7,107 nt of DNA from assembly GCA_013152195.1 (NCBI GenBank), contig JAADGU010000082.1, positions 1 through 7,107 of the forward strand. The letters run 5' to 3'. Under the pieces are notes generated by a model. It was not told the DNA's origin. It made no database searches and saw only the letters and a list, made by a program, of their open reading frames with translations. The DNA is from Nitrospirota bacterium. Its GTDB lineage: Bacteria; Nitrospirota; Thermodesulfovibrionia; Thermodesulfovibrionales; JdFR-85. Numbering within the stretch: the stretch's first letter is position 1; each line of letters starts with the position of its first letter. Made by a program: the position numbers and the translations under genes. This document shows, piece by piece, positions 1-5,702 of this stretch.

Positions 1-93
1 TGCAGTGGATGCAAGACCAAGAGCCGCACCCTTTAAAAAACCCCTACGGCTGATTGATTTGGATATGCTGTTTCCTTTAATTTTATTTGGCAT
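1..93 (-). CDS. N-terminal fragment of a Tat-exported protein, probably a respiratory-complex subunit (cut by window edge)
   Basis: Only the first 31 codons lie in the window; the gene continues past position 1. The peptide begins MPNKIKGNSISKSI and then carries a twin-arginine motif, S-R-R-G-F-L-K (residues 15-21), followed by the start of a hydrophobic stretch (GAALGLASTA). This is a near-ideal Tat signal, so the mature protein should be exported folded, typically with a preloaded metal cofactor. The ATG is preceded by a strong Shine-Dalgarno (GAGGAG, 99-104, 5 nt spacing). Its first 11 nt overlap the end of the tetraheme cytochrome gene, so the two are probably translationally coupled. Tat proteins directly downstream of a tetraheme cytochrome are often iron-sulfur (HybA/DsrO-like) or molybdopterin subunits of quinone-linked complexes. 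That identity is inferred from context only, since no catalytic domain is visible. Confidence 0.85.
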   Translation of the reverse strand, partial: MPNKIKGNSISKSISRRGFLKGAALGLASTA

Positions 94-772
94 TTTTACT
101 CCTCGAGATCGTTTTTAATGGAAAAACCGTGTTCAATGGATTTTCAGGTATTTCATCCGTTGGCTTGCTGTATTTAATATCCGCGGGCTTTATCGGAGGC
201 GGAAGAGGCTTTAGAGGCTTGAATCGTGGCTGATGAGGATTGTGACACTGAACACAGAGACGATACTCTTTCTTGCCGTTCCACATGCCCGTTCTCTTGC
301 CATGCACTCCTGCCTTCCAGTCACGGAAAATTGTCCCGTGGCACTGGCCACACAGGTAATATGATTCCTCAAAGGAAACAAGCTTTCCACTTGCCAGTCT
401 CAATACATCCCTGTCATCGGGATTGTGGCAGTCAAGACACCACCTCTGCTTTGCGGCATGTGTAAACTTTATATTTGTATGATAGAACAGTTTTCTGCGT
501 TTCTTGTTTACTTCCATGTCTGCATGACATTGCGAGCAGGGGAAAATACCCTCGGAGAAAGGAGGTGGCGGCACGAAAAACTCCGGGATACCATCGTGAT
601 CATCGGCCACAGCATTCATTGATAACAGCAAGGAGCTCAACAGCATAAAAACGGATATAAAGATTACATATAATTTTTTATTTTGTATTAACACCTTCAA
701 ATATCCTCTCCTTTCAAGCAAATTTTTTTTAGAGTCTGAATTTATTTTTATATCATTTCTATATGCTTTCAT
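83..772 (-). CDS. secreted tetraheme cytochrome c (cytochrome c3/c7-like family)
   Basis: The protein is 229 aa if it starts at the ATG at 772, which has a good Shine-Dalgarno (GAAGGAG, 779-785). It carries four CxxCH heme-attachment sites: C79-H83, C112-H116, C141-H145 and C173-H177. Additional histidines (in FYHTNIKFTH and in the stretch after the third heme) could act as distal ligands, so bis-His low-spin hemes are likely. A hydrophobic segment (LYVIFISVFMLLSSLLLSM) ends in AVA-DD, a plausible signal peptidase site, so the mature protein should be periplasmic. Proline-rich stretches follow the signal (VPPPPF) and the last heme (KPLKPLPPPIKP). An in-frame TTG at 700 with its own strong Shine-Dalgarno would give 205 aa and a more normal signal peptide. 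The gene probably passes electrons as part of a complex with the overlapping downstream Tat protein. The exact complex cannot be named from this fragment. Confidence 0.9.
   Translation of the reverse strand: MKAYRNDIKINSDSKKNLLERRGYLKVLIQNKKLYVIFISVFMLLSSLLLSMNAVADDHDGIPEFFVPPPPFSEGIFPCSQCHADMEVNKKRRKLFYHTNIKFTHAAKQRWCLDCHNPDDRDVLRLASGKLVSFEESYYLCGQCHGTIFRDWKAGVHGKRTGMWNGKKEYRLCVQCHNPHQPRFKPLKPLPPPIKPADIKYSKPTDEIPENPLNTVFPLKTISRSKNAK
708..714 (-). promoter_or_regulatory. internal Shine-Dalgarno that may set an alternative TTG start of the cytochrome gene
   Basis: On the minus strand AAAGGAG stands 7 nt before an in-frame TTG (698-700). Initiation there gives MKVLIQNKKLYVIF, a compact signal-peptide n-region, instead of about 30 residues before the hydrophobic core when the ATG at 772 is used. 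The Shine-Dalgarno bases also encode E-R-R-G, so the resemblance to a twin-arginine motif at this spot may be a by-product. Confidence 0.45.
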
Positions 773-827
773 ATTTTTCTCCTTCTTTCTGTCTCCCTGT
801 CCGGAGTCCGGCACATATCATAATCCA

Positions 828-848
828 ATAATCACACCCATAATCACA
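828..848. repeat. 9-bp direct repeat at the cytochrome transcription start (possible operator)
   Basis: ATAATCACA occurs at 828-836 and again at 840-848 (12-bp period, 3-bp spacer CCC); a shorter copy, ATAATC, lies at 820-825. Read in the direction of the cytochrome gene these are TGTGATTAT, TGTGATTAT and GATTAT. They sit just downstream of the predicted -10 box, covering the expected start point, where a bound regulator would block initiation. No known regulator site is recognised. Confidence 0.45.
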
Positions 849-854
849 GTGGGC

Positions 855-884
855 ATTATACTATATCCAAAAATTTTTTTGCAA
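855..884 (-). promoter_or_regulatory. sigma-70-type promoter of the cytochrome/Tat operon
   Basis: On the minus strand a -35 box TTGCAA (884-879; 4 of 6 consensus) is followed after 18 nt by a perfect -10 box TATAAT (860-855). The expected start is near 848, leaving a leader of about 76 nt before the ATG at 772. An A/T tract (AAAAAAATTTTT) fills much of the spacer. The leader also contains an 11-bp palindrome, CCGGAGTCCGG (801-811). Confidence 0.65.
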
Positions 885-922
885 TGTTTTGCCGGACACA
901 TTAATAAAATCTAAAGAGGCAT

Positions 923-963
923 AAAAAACAAACAATAACCTGATCAGCCCTTCACCTGTTATT
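923..963 (-). terminator. possible weak Rho-independent terminator after motB
   Basis: Read on the minus strand, a 6-bp stem AATAAC/GTTATT (963-958 with 939-934) encloses a weaker inner TGA/TCA pairing. It is followed by the T-rich run TGTTTGTTTTTT (934-923). The stem is A/T-rich and imperfect, so termination efficiency is doubtful. It lies about 83 nt beyond the motB stop and before the cytochrome promoter, where a terminator would be expected. Confidence 0.3.
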
Positions 964-1045
964 TCTTTTCAAATTGGCAGGAACAGACATATATGCCTGC
1001 AAAGACTACATAATTAAAAGTAAATATTCCCAAAACTGGAGACCT

Positions 1046-1837
1046 TTATTTCTTTCCTGTTTTCTTCTTGTCGGGAAAGAGGATAACGATACTCATTCTC
1101 CTGTTTTTCGGGTCACGCGGGCTATCCGTAAAAAGCGGGTCCTTGTCTGCATAGCCTACAACACGGACTATCCTTGCCGGGGCTATTCCGAGTCTTTCCA
1201 GGTCACGTCTCGCAGCATTTGCCCTGTCGGCAGAGAGCTCCCAGTTGGTATAATTGCTGTTTGATGAATAAGAATATGAATCAGTATGTCCCTCTATAAA
1301 CAACTTGTTATTAATATTACTGATATTGTCTGCAAGCACCCTTAGTATCTCTGCTGCCTTGGGAGTAAGTTCAGCACTGCCGGACGGAAACATGGAACTG
1401 CCGTTTTTATCAATAATCTCTATCTTTACTCCTTCTTTTACAATCCTTACGAGTATCTGATCCTTCATATCGCCAAGAAGGGTTTCAACCGCCTCTTTTA
1501 TGGCTTGCTGGAGGGCCTCCGGTGTTATACCCTTGTCTCCGAAGGTCCCGTAATATTCCGAGAAGACCTTATCAGAGGTCTCTCCAGGTTCATTAAACAT
1601 CTCGCTGGACTTCTCCATAAAGGATGTGCCTGCCTTCTCGAAGATACTGAACTCCTTAAAATAGGTCGCAACCCTTGCACGTTTCTCCGGAGAAACCATC
1701 GTTACTAACCAGAGAAGAAGAAAAAAGGCCATCATTGCAGTTACAAAGTCTGCATATGCTACCTTCCAGCTGCCCCCATGACGTCCGCCTTCAGGGGTCT
1801 TTTTTACCTTCTTTATTATTATCTTCGAGTCTTTCAT
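1046..1837 (-). CDS. motB: flagellar motor stator protein MotB
   Basis: MotB forms the peptidoglycan-anchored half of the ion-conducting stator that drives flagellar rotation. The 263-aa protein shows the family layout: a short basic cytoplasmic N-terminus, the signature GGSWKVAYADFVTAMMAFF leading into a single membrane helix (about 26-47), a plug/linker region, and an OmpA-like peptidoglycan-binding domain (about 132-255). Asp30 in YAD is the expected ion-carrying carboxylate. The periplasmic domain has the F-I-E-G-H-T-D motif (H184, D186), a W-x-L-S-x-x-R-A type segment (from W199) and N-R-R-x-S near 245-249. Length is normal. The gene follows motA by 26 nt, and its start is overlapped by the stop of a tiny ORF in that gap. 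Proton versus sodium use cannot be settled by eye. Confidence 0.97.
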   Translation of the reverse strand: MKDSKIIIKKVKKTPEGGRHGGSWKVAYADFVTAMMAFFLLLWLVTMVSPEKRARVATYFKEFSIFEKAGTSFMEKSSEMFNEPGETSDKVFSEYYGTFGDKGITPEALQQAIKEAVETLLGDMKDQILVRIVKEGVKIEIIDKNGSSMFPSGSAELTPKAAEILRVLADNISNINNKLFIEGHTDSYSYSSNSNYTNWELSADRANAARRDLERLGIAPARIVRVVGYADKDPLFTDSPRDPKNRRMSIVILFPDKKKTGKK

Positions 1838-1863
1838 CAGAGTTTCTCTCGTTTAACCATCGT

Positions 1864-2715
1864 TCACTTTTTTCTTACTGTCTCTTCAAGTTCATTGAAC
1901 GAGGGTCTGTCAGACGTCGGAATAGCCCTTCGGCCAAATTCCACGGCCATCTGCGGGGCTGATCCCCCTACAAAAGCAACCAGGGCTATCCTTATAATCT
2001 GAAAACTGACACCATCCTCCTTCACCTTTGCCTCGAGATTGGTAGCTATAGGACCGACAAAACCGTAACACATCAGGACCCCGAGAAACGTACCAACCAG
2101 CGCTGCACCTATGCTCTGACCAAGGACCTCCGGTGGTTCGTTAATCTTGCCCATTGTAAGTACCACTCCGAGAACAGCGGCTACGATACCAAGCCCCGGC
2201 AATGCATCTGCAACCATTGCTATGTTATGCGCCGGTATCAGAGCCTCGTGATGGTGGGTATCTGTTTCGAGCTCCATCAGGTTGTCCAGCTCATAGGGCG
2301 GTACATTTGTAGAGATTATCACCTTAAGGTTATCACAGAGGAAACTTACTGCATGATGGTTGGACATTACAGCCCTGTATTCTAAAAACAGGGGGCTACT
2401 CCCGGGATTTTCAATGTCCGCCTCTATAGATATAAGCCCCTCCTTCCTGATCTTGGAAAATATCTTGTAGAGAAGACCGAGGAGCTCAAGATAACCGGAC
2501 TTACCCATCCCCCCTGAAGAGAAGAGTTTCCCAAAACTCTTCAATATCAATGAAAGGACCTTTGGGGGTGCTGCTATGATAAGAGAACCGATAGAAGCAC
2601 CGAATATAATGACCAGCTCTGCCGGCTGGAACAGGACACTGAGGTTGCCGTGTTCCATCAGGTAGCCGCCAACTACCGCTCCCATAACGACCAATATGCC
2701 AATTATTACAAACAT
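1864..2715 (-). CDS. motA: flagellar motor stator protein MotA
   Basis: MotA is the membrane subunit that surrounds MotB in the stator and pushes on the rotor protein FliG. The 283-aa product has the family N-terminus (membrane helix with GGYLMEHG, then QPAELVIIFGASIGS), a large cytoplasmic loop, and paired C-terminal helices (ALPGLGIVAAVLGVV and IGAALVGTFLGVLMCYGF). R90 and E98, the cytoplasmic charges that contact FliG in E. coli MotA, and P173 and P222, the prolines near the channel, fall at the same numbers here. It is the first gene of a motA-motB unit behind a perfect sigma-28 promoter. The start codon has only a weak, very close Shine-Dalgarno (AAGAG, 2 nt away), consistent with a very short leader. 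Confidence 0.97.
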   Translation of the reverse strand: MFVIIGILVVMGAVVGGYLMEHGNLSVLFQPAELVIIFGASIGSLIIAAPPKVLSLILKSFGKLFSSGGMGKSGYLELLGLLYKIFSKIRKEGLISIEADIENPGSSPLFLEYRAVMSNHHAVSFLCDNLKVIISTNVPPYELDNLMELETDTHHHEALIPAHNIAMVADALPGLGIVAAVLGVVLTMGKINEPPEVLGQSIGAALVGTFLGVLMCYGFVGPIATNLEAKVKEDGVSFQIIRIALVAFVGGSAPQMAVEFGRRAIPTSDRPSFNELEETVRKK

Positions 2716-2727
2716 AGCTCTTTTTAT

Positions 2728-2754
2728 TTATCGGCTTAATTGACTAAAACTTTA
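2728..2754 (-). promoter_or_regulatory. sigma-28 (FliA) flagellar promoter of motAB
   Basis: On the minus strand TAAAGTTT (2754-2747), an 11-nt spacer and GCCGATAA (2735-2728) match the enterobacterial sigma-28 consensus at all 16 positions and in spacing. The expected start is about 2721, only some 6 nt before the motA ATG. motAB is therefore very likely a late (class 3) flagellar transcript dependent on FliA. Confidence 0.9.
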
Positions 2755-2768
2755 AGTCTGATTTAAAT
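2740..2768 (+). promoter_or_regulatory. probable sigma-70 promoter of the mobB-like/ccsA/hem operon
   Basis: TTGACT (2740-2745; 5 of 6 consensus) is followed after 17 nt by TTAAAT (2763-2768; 4 of 6). The start would be near 2775, about 20 nt before the GTG at 2795. The -35 box lies inside the spacer of the divergent sigma-28 promoter, so the two polymerases cannot bind together. A second -10-like TAAAAT at 2782-2787 has no good -35 partner but would start transcription at or near the GTG. Confidence 0.5.
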
Positions 2769-2794
2769 ATGGCAAATGGGGTAAAATATTTTAA

Positions 2795-3619
2795 GTGTAT
2801 AGTCAGACCGTTATATGTATTGGTGGTGCGCACAGTGGATGTGGTAAAACCACGGTGGCCGAAAATCTCCTGAGGTTGCTCGGCGGTTCATGGGGTGCAA
2901 TCAAGTATACAAAAACGGCTTTTTATACCTCTGTACAGCGAAGTCCGGATGCTCCTGAGGATAAGGATACTTCCCGCTTCCGTCGTGCAGGGGCTGGGGA
3001 TGTGCTATGGGTTCAGTCACCTGACACAGGGCTTGAAGAGACCATTGATATGGCCGTTAGCCTGCTCGCACAATGTGAAGGCATAGTGGTTGAAGGTAAT
3101 TCTCCAATTGAGTTTTTATCCCCTGATATAGTAATATTTGTCTTTGGAAAGGACACCGGAAGGTTAAAGCCCTCTGCTTTGAGGATTCTCAAGAAAGCCG
3201 ATATAATAATCTATCAGGATGAAATTCCCAGCTCAGACCCCTCAAACCGTGAGCAGTTTGAACCATGCATGGATGAGACTATCCGTCTTGGCATCAGGGA
3301 GAGGGCTTGCTTTCACAAACTCAAAGCTATCATCATGAACAAGACAGAAAAAAATCATATTGAAGAGACATCAGTAAATTCGAGTGATGATGTGACTGAT
3401 GCAACTAATAAAGAGCGGTCTAACATTGAGACAAACCCTCCCGGGAAGACTGCAGGCAATCCTGGAGAAGAGCTCCTCAAACATACAAAAAATAAAAGAA
3501 TTCCCTGCAAGATGGCAAGAAAGATAGCAGAACAGACGGGTCTTCCCTATCGTGAAATCGGTAAGTTGGCAGACGAACTTGGAATAAAGATTACAGACTG
3601 TGAGCTTGGTTGCTTCTAA
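2795..3619 (+). CDS. mobB: MobB-like P-loop NTPase with an extra C-terminal Cys-containing domain
   Basis: The 274-aa protein has a Walker A motif A-H-S-G-C-G-K-T (12-19) right at the N-terminus. A K-D-T-S-R-F-R-R-A-G-A segment (57-67) and V-V-E-G-N (98-102) resemble the MobB family, GTP-binding partners of MobA in attaching GMP to molybdopterin. The NTPase part ends near residue 183. A hydrophilic, probably disordered linker (about 184-235, rich in N, T, S, E and K) leads to a compact domain (236-274) that looks helix-turn-helix-like, with Cys238, Cys269 and Cys273 and the end DCELGCF. The GTG start is fixed by an in-frame TAA immediately upstream. The only Shine-Dalgarno-like element is a distant TGGGG (2777-2781). 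It heads the tetrapyrrole operon, and its stop overlaps the ccsA ATG by 1 nt. The MobB function is inferred from motifs; another nucleotide-dependent cofactor role is possible. Confidence 0.7.
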   Translation: MYSQTVICIGGAHSGCGKTTVAENLLRLLGGSWGAIKYTKTAFYTSVQRSPDAPEDKDTSRFRRAGAGDVLWVQSPDTGLEETIDMAVSLLAQCEGIVVEGNSPIEFLSPDIVIFVFGKDTGRLKPSALRILKKADIIIYQDEIPSSDPSNREQFEPCMDETIRLGIRERACFHKLKAIIMNKTEKNHIEETSVNSSDDVTDATNKERSNIETNPPGKTAGNPGEELLKHTKNKRIPCKMARKIAEQTGLPYREIGKLADELGIKITDCELGCF

Positions 3620-4431
3620 TGGTTATTCTCTTTGAACTCGCCTTGACCTTTTACTTTGCAGCAACAATTGTAGGAGTTGTAGAGCTATTCAGAGGGAGCA
3701 GGGCAACAACCAGAATAATGCTCGCCCTTGCTGCCATTGGTTTTATCCTTCATACCGCTAACATCGTCCTGAGCGCCCTTTCCGGTCACATGCCGGTAAC
3801 AAACATGCACGAGGCATCTTCTTTCTTCTCATGGTGCATAGTTCTCCTCTTTTTTTATGTCGAATACAGGTACAGAATAGGCTTGCTTGGTTCTTTTATC
3901 ATGCCGATTGTCTTTGTACTTATGCTTTCATCCTCCATCCTGCCCCGTGAGATAACGCCCGTAAGCCCCATGCTCCAGAGTTCATGGCTTGGCGTTCATA
4001 CTGCCCTGGCATTTTTAGGAGATGCTGCATTTGCCATGGCTGCGGGCATAGGGGTTATGTATCTTGTCCAGGAACATTTTGTAAAGACAAAACGCCTGGG
4101 AAGCCTCTTTCAGAGGTTGCCGAGTCTCCAGATACTTGACGAGGTTAGCTACAAACTCATAACACTCGGTTTCCCACTGCTGACACTTGCAATCATTACC
4201 GGCGCCCTCTGGGCAGAGAGCGCCTGGGGGAGTTACTGGCGATGGGACCCCAAAGAGGTCTGGTCACTGATTACCTGGTTTATCTATGCCCTTGTACTGC
4301 ATGTACGGCTGACCGCCGGATGGAGGGGCAAAAAGGCAGCAATACTTTCAATTCTTGGGTTCTCCATTGTACTGTTTACATTCTTTGGAGTAAATCTGCT
4401 ACTGAAGGGGGTTCACAGCTTTGTAAGATGA
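3619..4431 (+). CDS. ccsA: CcsA/HemX-family heme-handling membrane protein (cytochrome c assembly)
   Basis: The 270-aa, strongly hydrophobic protein has about eight membrane helices. It carries the tryptophan-rich heme-handling signature W-G-S-Y-W-R-W-D-P-K-E-V-W (203-215). Histidines sit where the family binds heme: H127 in GVHTALAFLGD before the motif and H228 in LHVRL after it; H45 and the NMHEA segment (H64) are also visible. In system II maturation, CcsA works with CcsB to deliver heme to apocytochromes outside the membrane. Shorter relatives next to hemA are called HemX and can influence HemA levels. The ATG at 3619 overlaps the previous stop (TAATG). An upstream in-frame TTG at 3610 would add three residues. 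No strong Shine-Dalgarno is present, which favours translational coupling. Its stop overlaps hemA by 4 nt. Confidence 0.88.
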   Translation: MVILFELALTFYFAATIVGVVELFRGSRATTRIMLALAAIGFILHTANIVLSALSGHMPVTNMHEASSFFSWCIVLLFFYVEYRYRIGLLGSFIMPIVFVLMLSSSILPREITPVSPMLQSSWLGVHTALAFLGDAAFAMAAGIGVMYLVQEHFVKTKRLGSLFQRLPSLQILDEVSYKLITLGFPLLTLAIITGALWAESAWGSYWRWDPKEVWSLITWFIYALVLHVRLTAGWRGKKAAILSILGFSIVLFTFFGVNLLLKGVHSFVR

Positions 4432-5702
4432 GGGTATTGGTAACTGGACTTAATCATAAGACCGCCCCGGTAGAGGTACGGGAAAAACTGGCCTTTGACG
4501 GCCCCGGACTGGAGGAGGGACTGAACAGTTTCCTTCAGCTACCGGAGGTGAAAGGGGCGATGATACTCTCCACCTGCAACAGGGTTGAGATGTATGCGCA
4601 TGTCAGCAACCCTGAAAGGGCCGTTGATTCGGTAAAGGCCTTCCTCTCGGAATTTCATTCCATTGATCCGGGGGATCTGGAGAATTCTCTTTACTTTTAC
4701 GCTGACAGAGATGCAATAAGGCACGTCTTCAGGGTTGCCTCAAGCCTTGACTCAATGGTTGTAGGAGAGCCCCAGATATTGGGACAATTGAAGAACGCCT
4801 TTGAATTCGCCCTCTCAAAAGGGGCTACAGGTATCCTCCTGAACAGGCTTATGAAGAAGGCCATATCTGTTGCAAAGAGGGTAAGGACGGAAACAAGGAT
4901 TGCTGAGAATGCCGTATCCATAAGTTATGCTGCTGTAGAGCTGACAAAAAAAATATTTACCGACCTGAGTGAAAAGAGGTTCATGCTCCTGGGGGCCGGA
5001 GAAATGGCAGAGCTGGCTGTCAGGCACCTTATCAAAAGCGGGGTAAAGGATGTATCTGTAGTAAACAGGACTTATGAACGGGGAGTTGAACTTGCAAGGG
5101 AATTTTGCGGCAGGGCCGTAAGGTTCGAAGACTTTATAAAGGAACTCGTCAATACGGATATTATTATCTGTTCGACCGGGGCACCCTCGTATATACTCCA
5201 TAAGTCAGATATGCAGATGATAATGAAAGGAAGAAAGAACAGGGCTGTCTTTATAATTGACATATCAGTTCCCCGCAACATCGACCCGGAGATCAATGAC
5301 ATTGATAATGTCTATCTCTATGATGTGGACGACCTTCAGGGTATTGTCGACTCAAACATTATGGGAAGGGAAAAAGAGGCTGAGCGGGCTGAAGGGATTA
5401 TTGAGGAAGAGCTTGAGAAGTTTCTGAAATGGCAGACATCCCTTGATTCTGTCCCCACTATAGTGGCCCTCCGCAACAGGGCGGAGGAGATCAAGCAGGC
5501 AGAGCTTGAAAAACTTATGAACAGGCTTGAAGGTGTGGATGAAAAACAGAGGAAGGCGATCGAATACACTGTCTCTGCAGTGGTCAACAAGCTCATTCAT
5601 CCTCCAACAGTGGCTCTCAAGGAGGATTCCGAGGACAGGGATGTACTGATTGCAATGATAAAGAGGCTTTACGGCATAGGGGAAAATAATGGCTCAAAAT
5701 AG
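4428..5702 (+). CDS. hemA: glutamyl-tRNA reductase
   Basis: This NADPH-dependent enzyme reduces glutamyl-tRNA(Glu) to glutamate-1-semialdehyde, the first committed step of C5-pathway tetrapyrrole synthesis. The 424-aa product has the usual length. Its N-terminal catalytic domain shows GLNHKTAPVEVREKL (7-21) and the catalytic cysteine C50 in LSTCNRVE. H99 matches the conserved active-site histidine, and VVGEPQILGQLK (111-122) is diagnostic. The NADPH domain contains LLGAGEMAELA (187-197), and a long helical dimerisation domain (about 315-424) closes the protein. The ATG overlaps the ccsA stop as ATGA. The open frame reaches back to 4242, but that extension lies within ccsA and is not family-like. 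Because 5-aminolevulinate supply usually limits heme synthesis, coupling to ccsA links precursor entry to cytochrome assembly. Confidence 0.98.
   Translation: MRVLVTGLNHKTAPVEVREKLAFDGPGLEEGLNSFLQLPEVKGAMILSTCNRVEMYAHVSNPERAVDSVKAFLSEFHSIDPGDLENSLYFYADRDAIRHVFRVASSLDSMVVGEPQILGQLKNAFEFALSKGATGILLNRLMKKAISVAKRVRTETRIAENAVSISYAAVELTKKIFTDLSEKRFMLLGAGEMAELAVRHLIKSGVKDVSVVNRTYERGVELAREFCGRAVRFEDFIKELVNTDIIICSTGAPSYILHKSDMQMIMKGRKNRAVFIIDISVPRNIDPEINDIDNVYLYDVDDLQGIVDSNIMGREKEAERAEGIIEEELEKFLKWQTSLDSVPTIVALRNRAEEIKQAELEKLMNRLEGVDEKQRKAIEYTVSAVVNKLIHPPTVALKEDSEDRDVLIAMIKRLYGIGENNGSK

Noticed and set aside
692..712. Twin-arginine-like ERRGYLK in the cytochrome N-terminus
   Set aside because: Heme c attachment needs an unfolded, Sec-exported chain, and the bases encoding E-R-R-G are the Shine-Dalgarno of the TTG start. 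The resemblance is best explained by that.
773..814. Extension of the tetraheme cytochrome to a GTG at 814
   Set aside because: No Shine-Dalgarno precedes it, the added residues are hydrophilic and would further lengthen the signal n-region, and the ATG at 772 has a good ribosome-binding site.
978..1000. GCAGG/CCTGC inverted repeat with central CATATATG, downstream of motB
   Set aside because: The pairing is imperfect and there is no T-run in either direction, so it is not a convincing terminator. It may be a chance palindrome.
974..1264. Plus-strand open frame over the 3' end of motB
   Set aside because: It lies mostly antisense to motB, has no recognisable domain or ribosome-binding site, and its sequence is the mirror of OmpA-domain codons.
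2769..2870. Short out-of-frame ORF starting ATGGCAAATGGG before the MobB-like gene
   Set aside because: It has no Shine-Dalgarno, overlaps the P-loop coding region in another frame and ends after about 30 codons.
4242..4427. Upstream extension of hemA inside ccsA
   Set aside because: The 62 extra residues overlap ccsA in another frame and have no family counterpart, and the glutamyl-tRNA reductase N-terminus begins exactly at the ATG at 4428.
4815..5201. 128-codon minus-strand frame within hemA
   Set aside because: It is antisense to the conserved NADPH-binding region of hemA, with no ribosome-binding site or recognisable motif.
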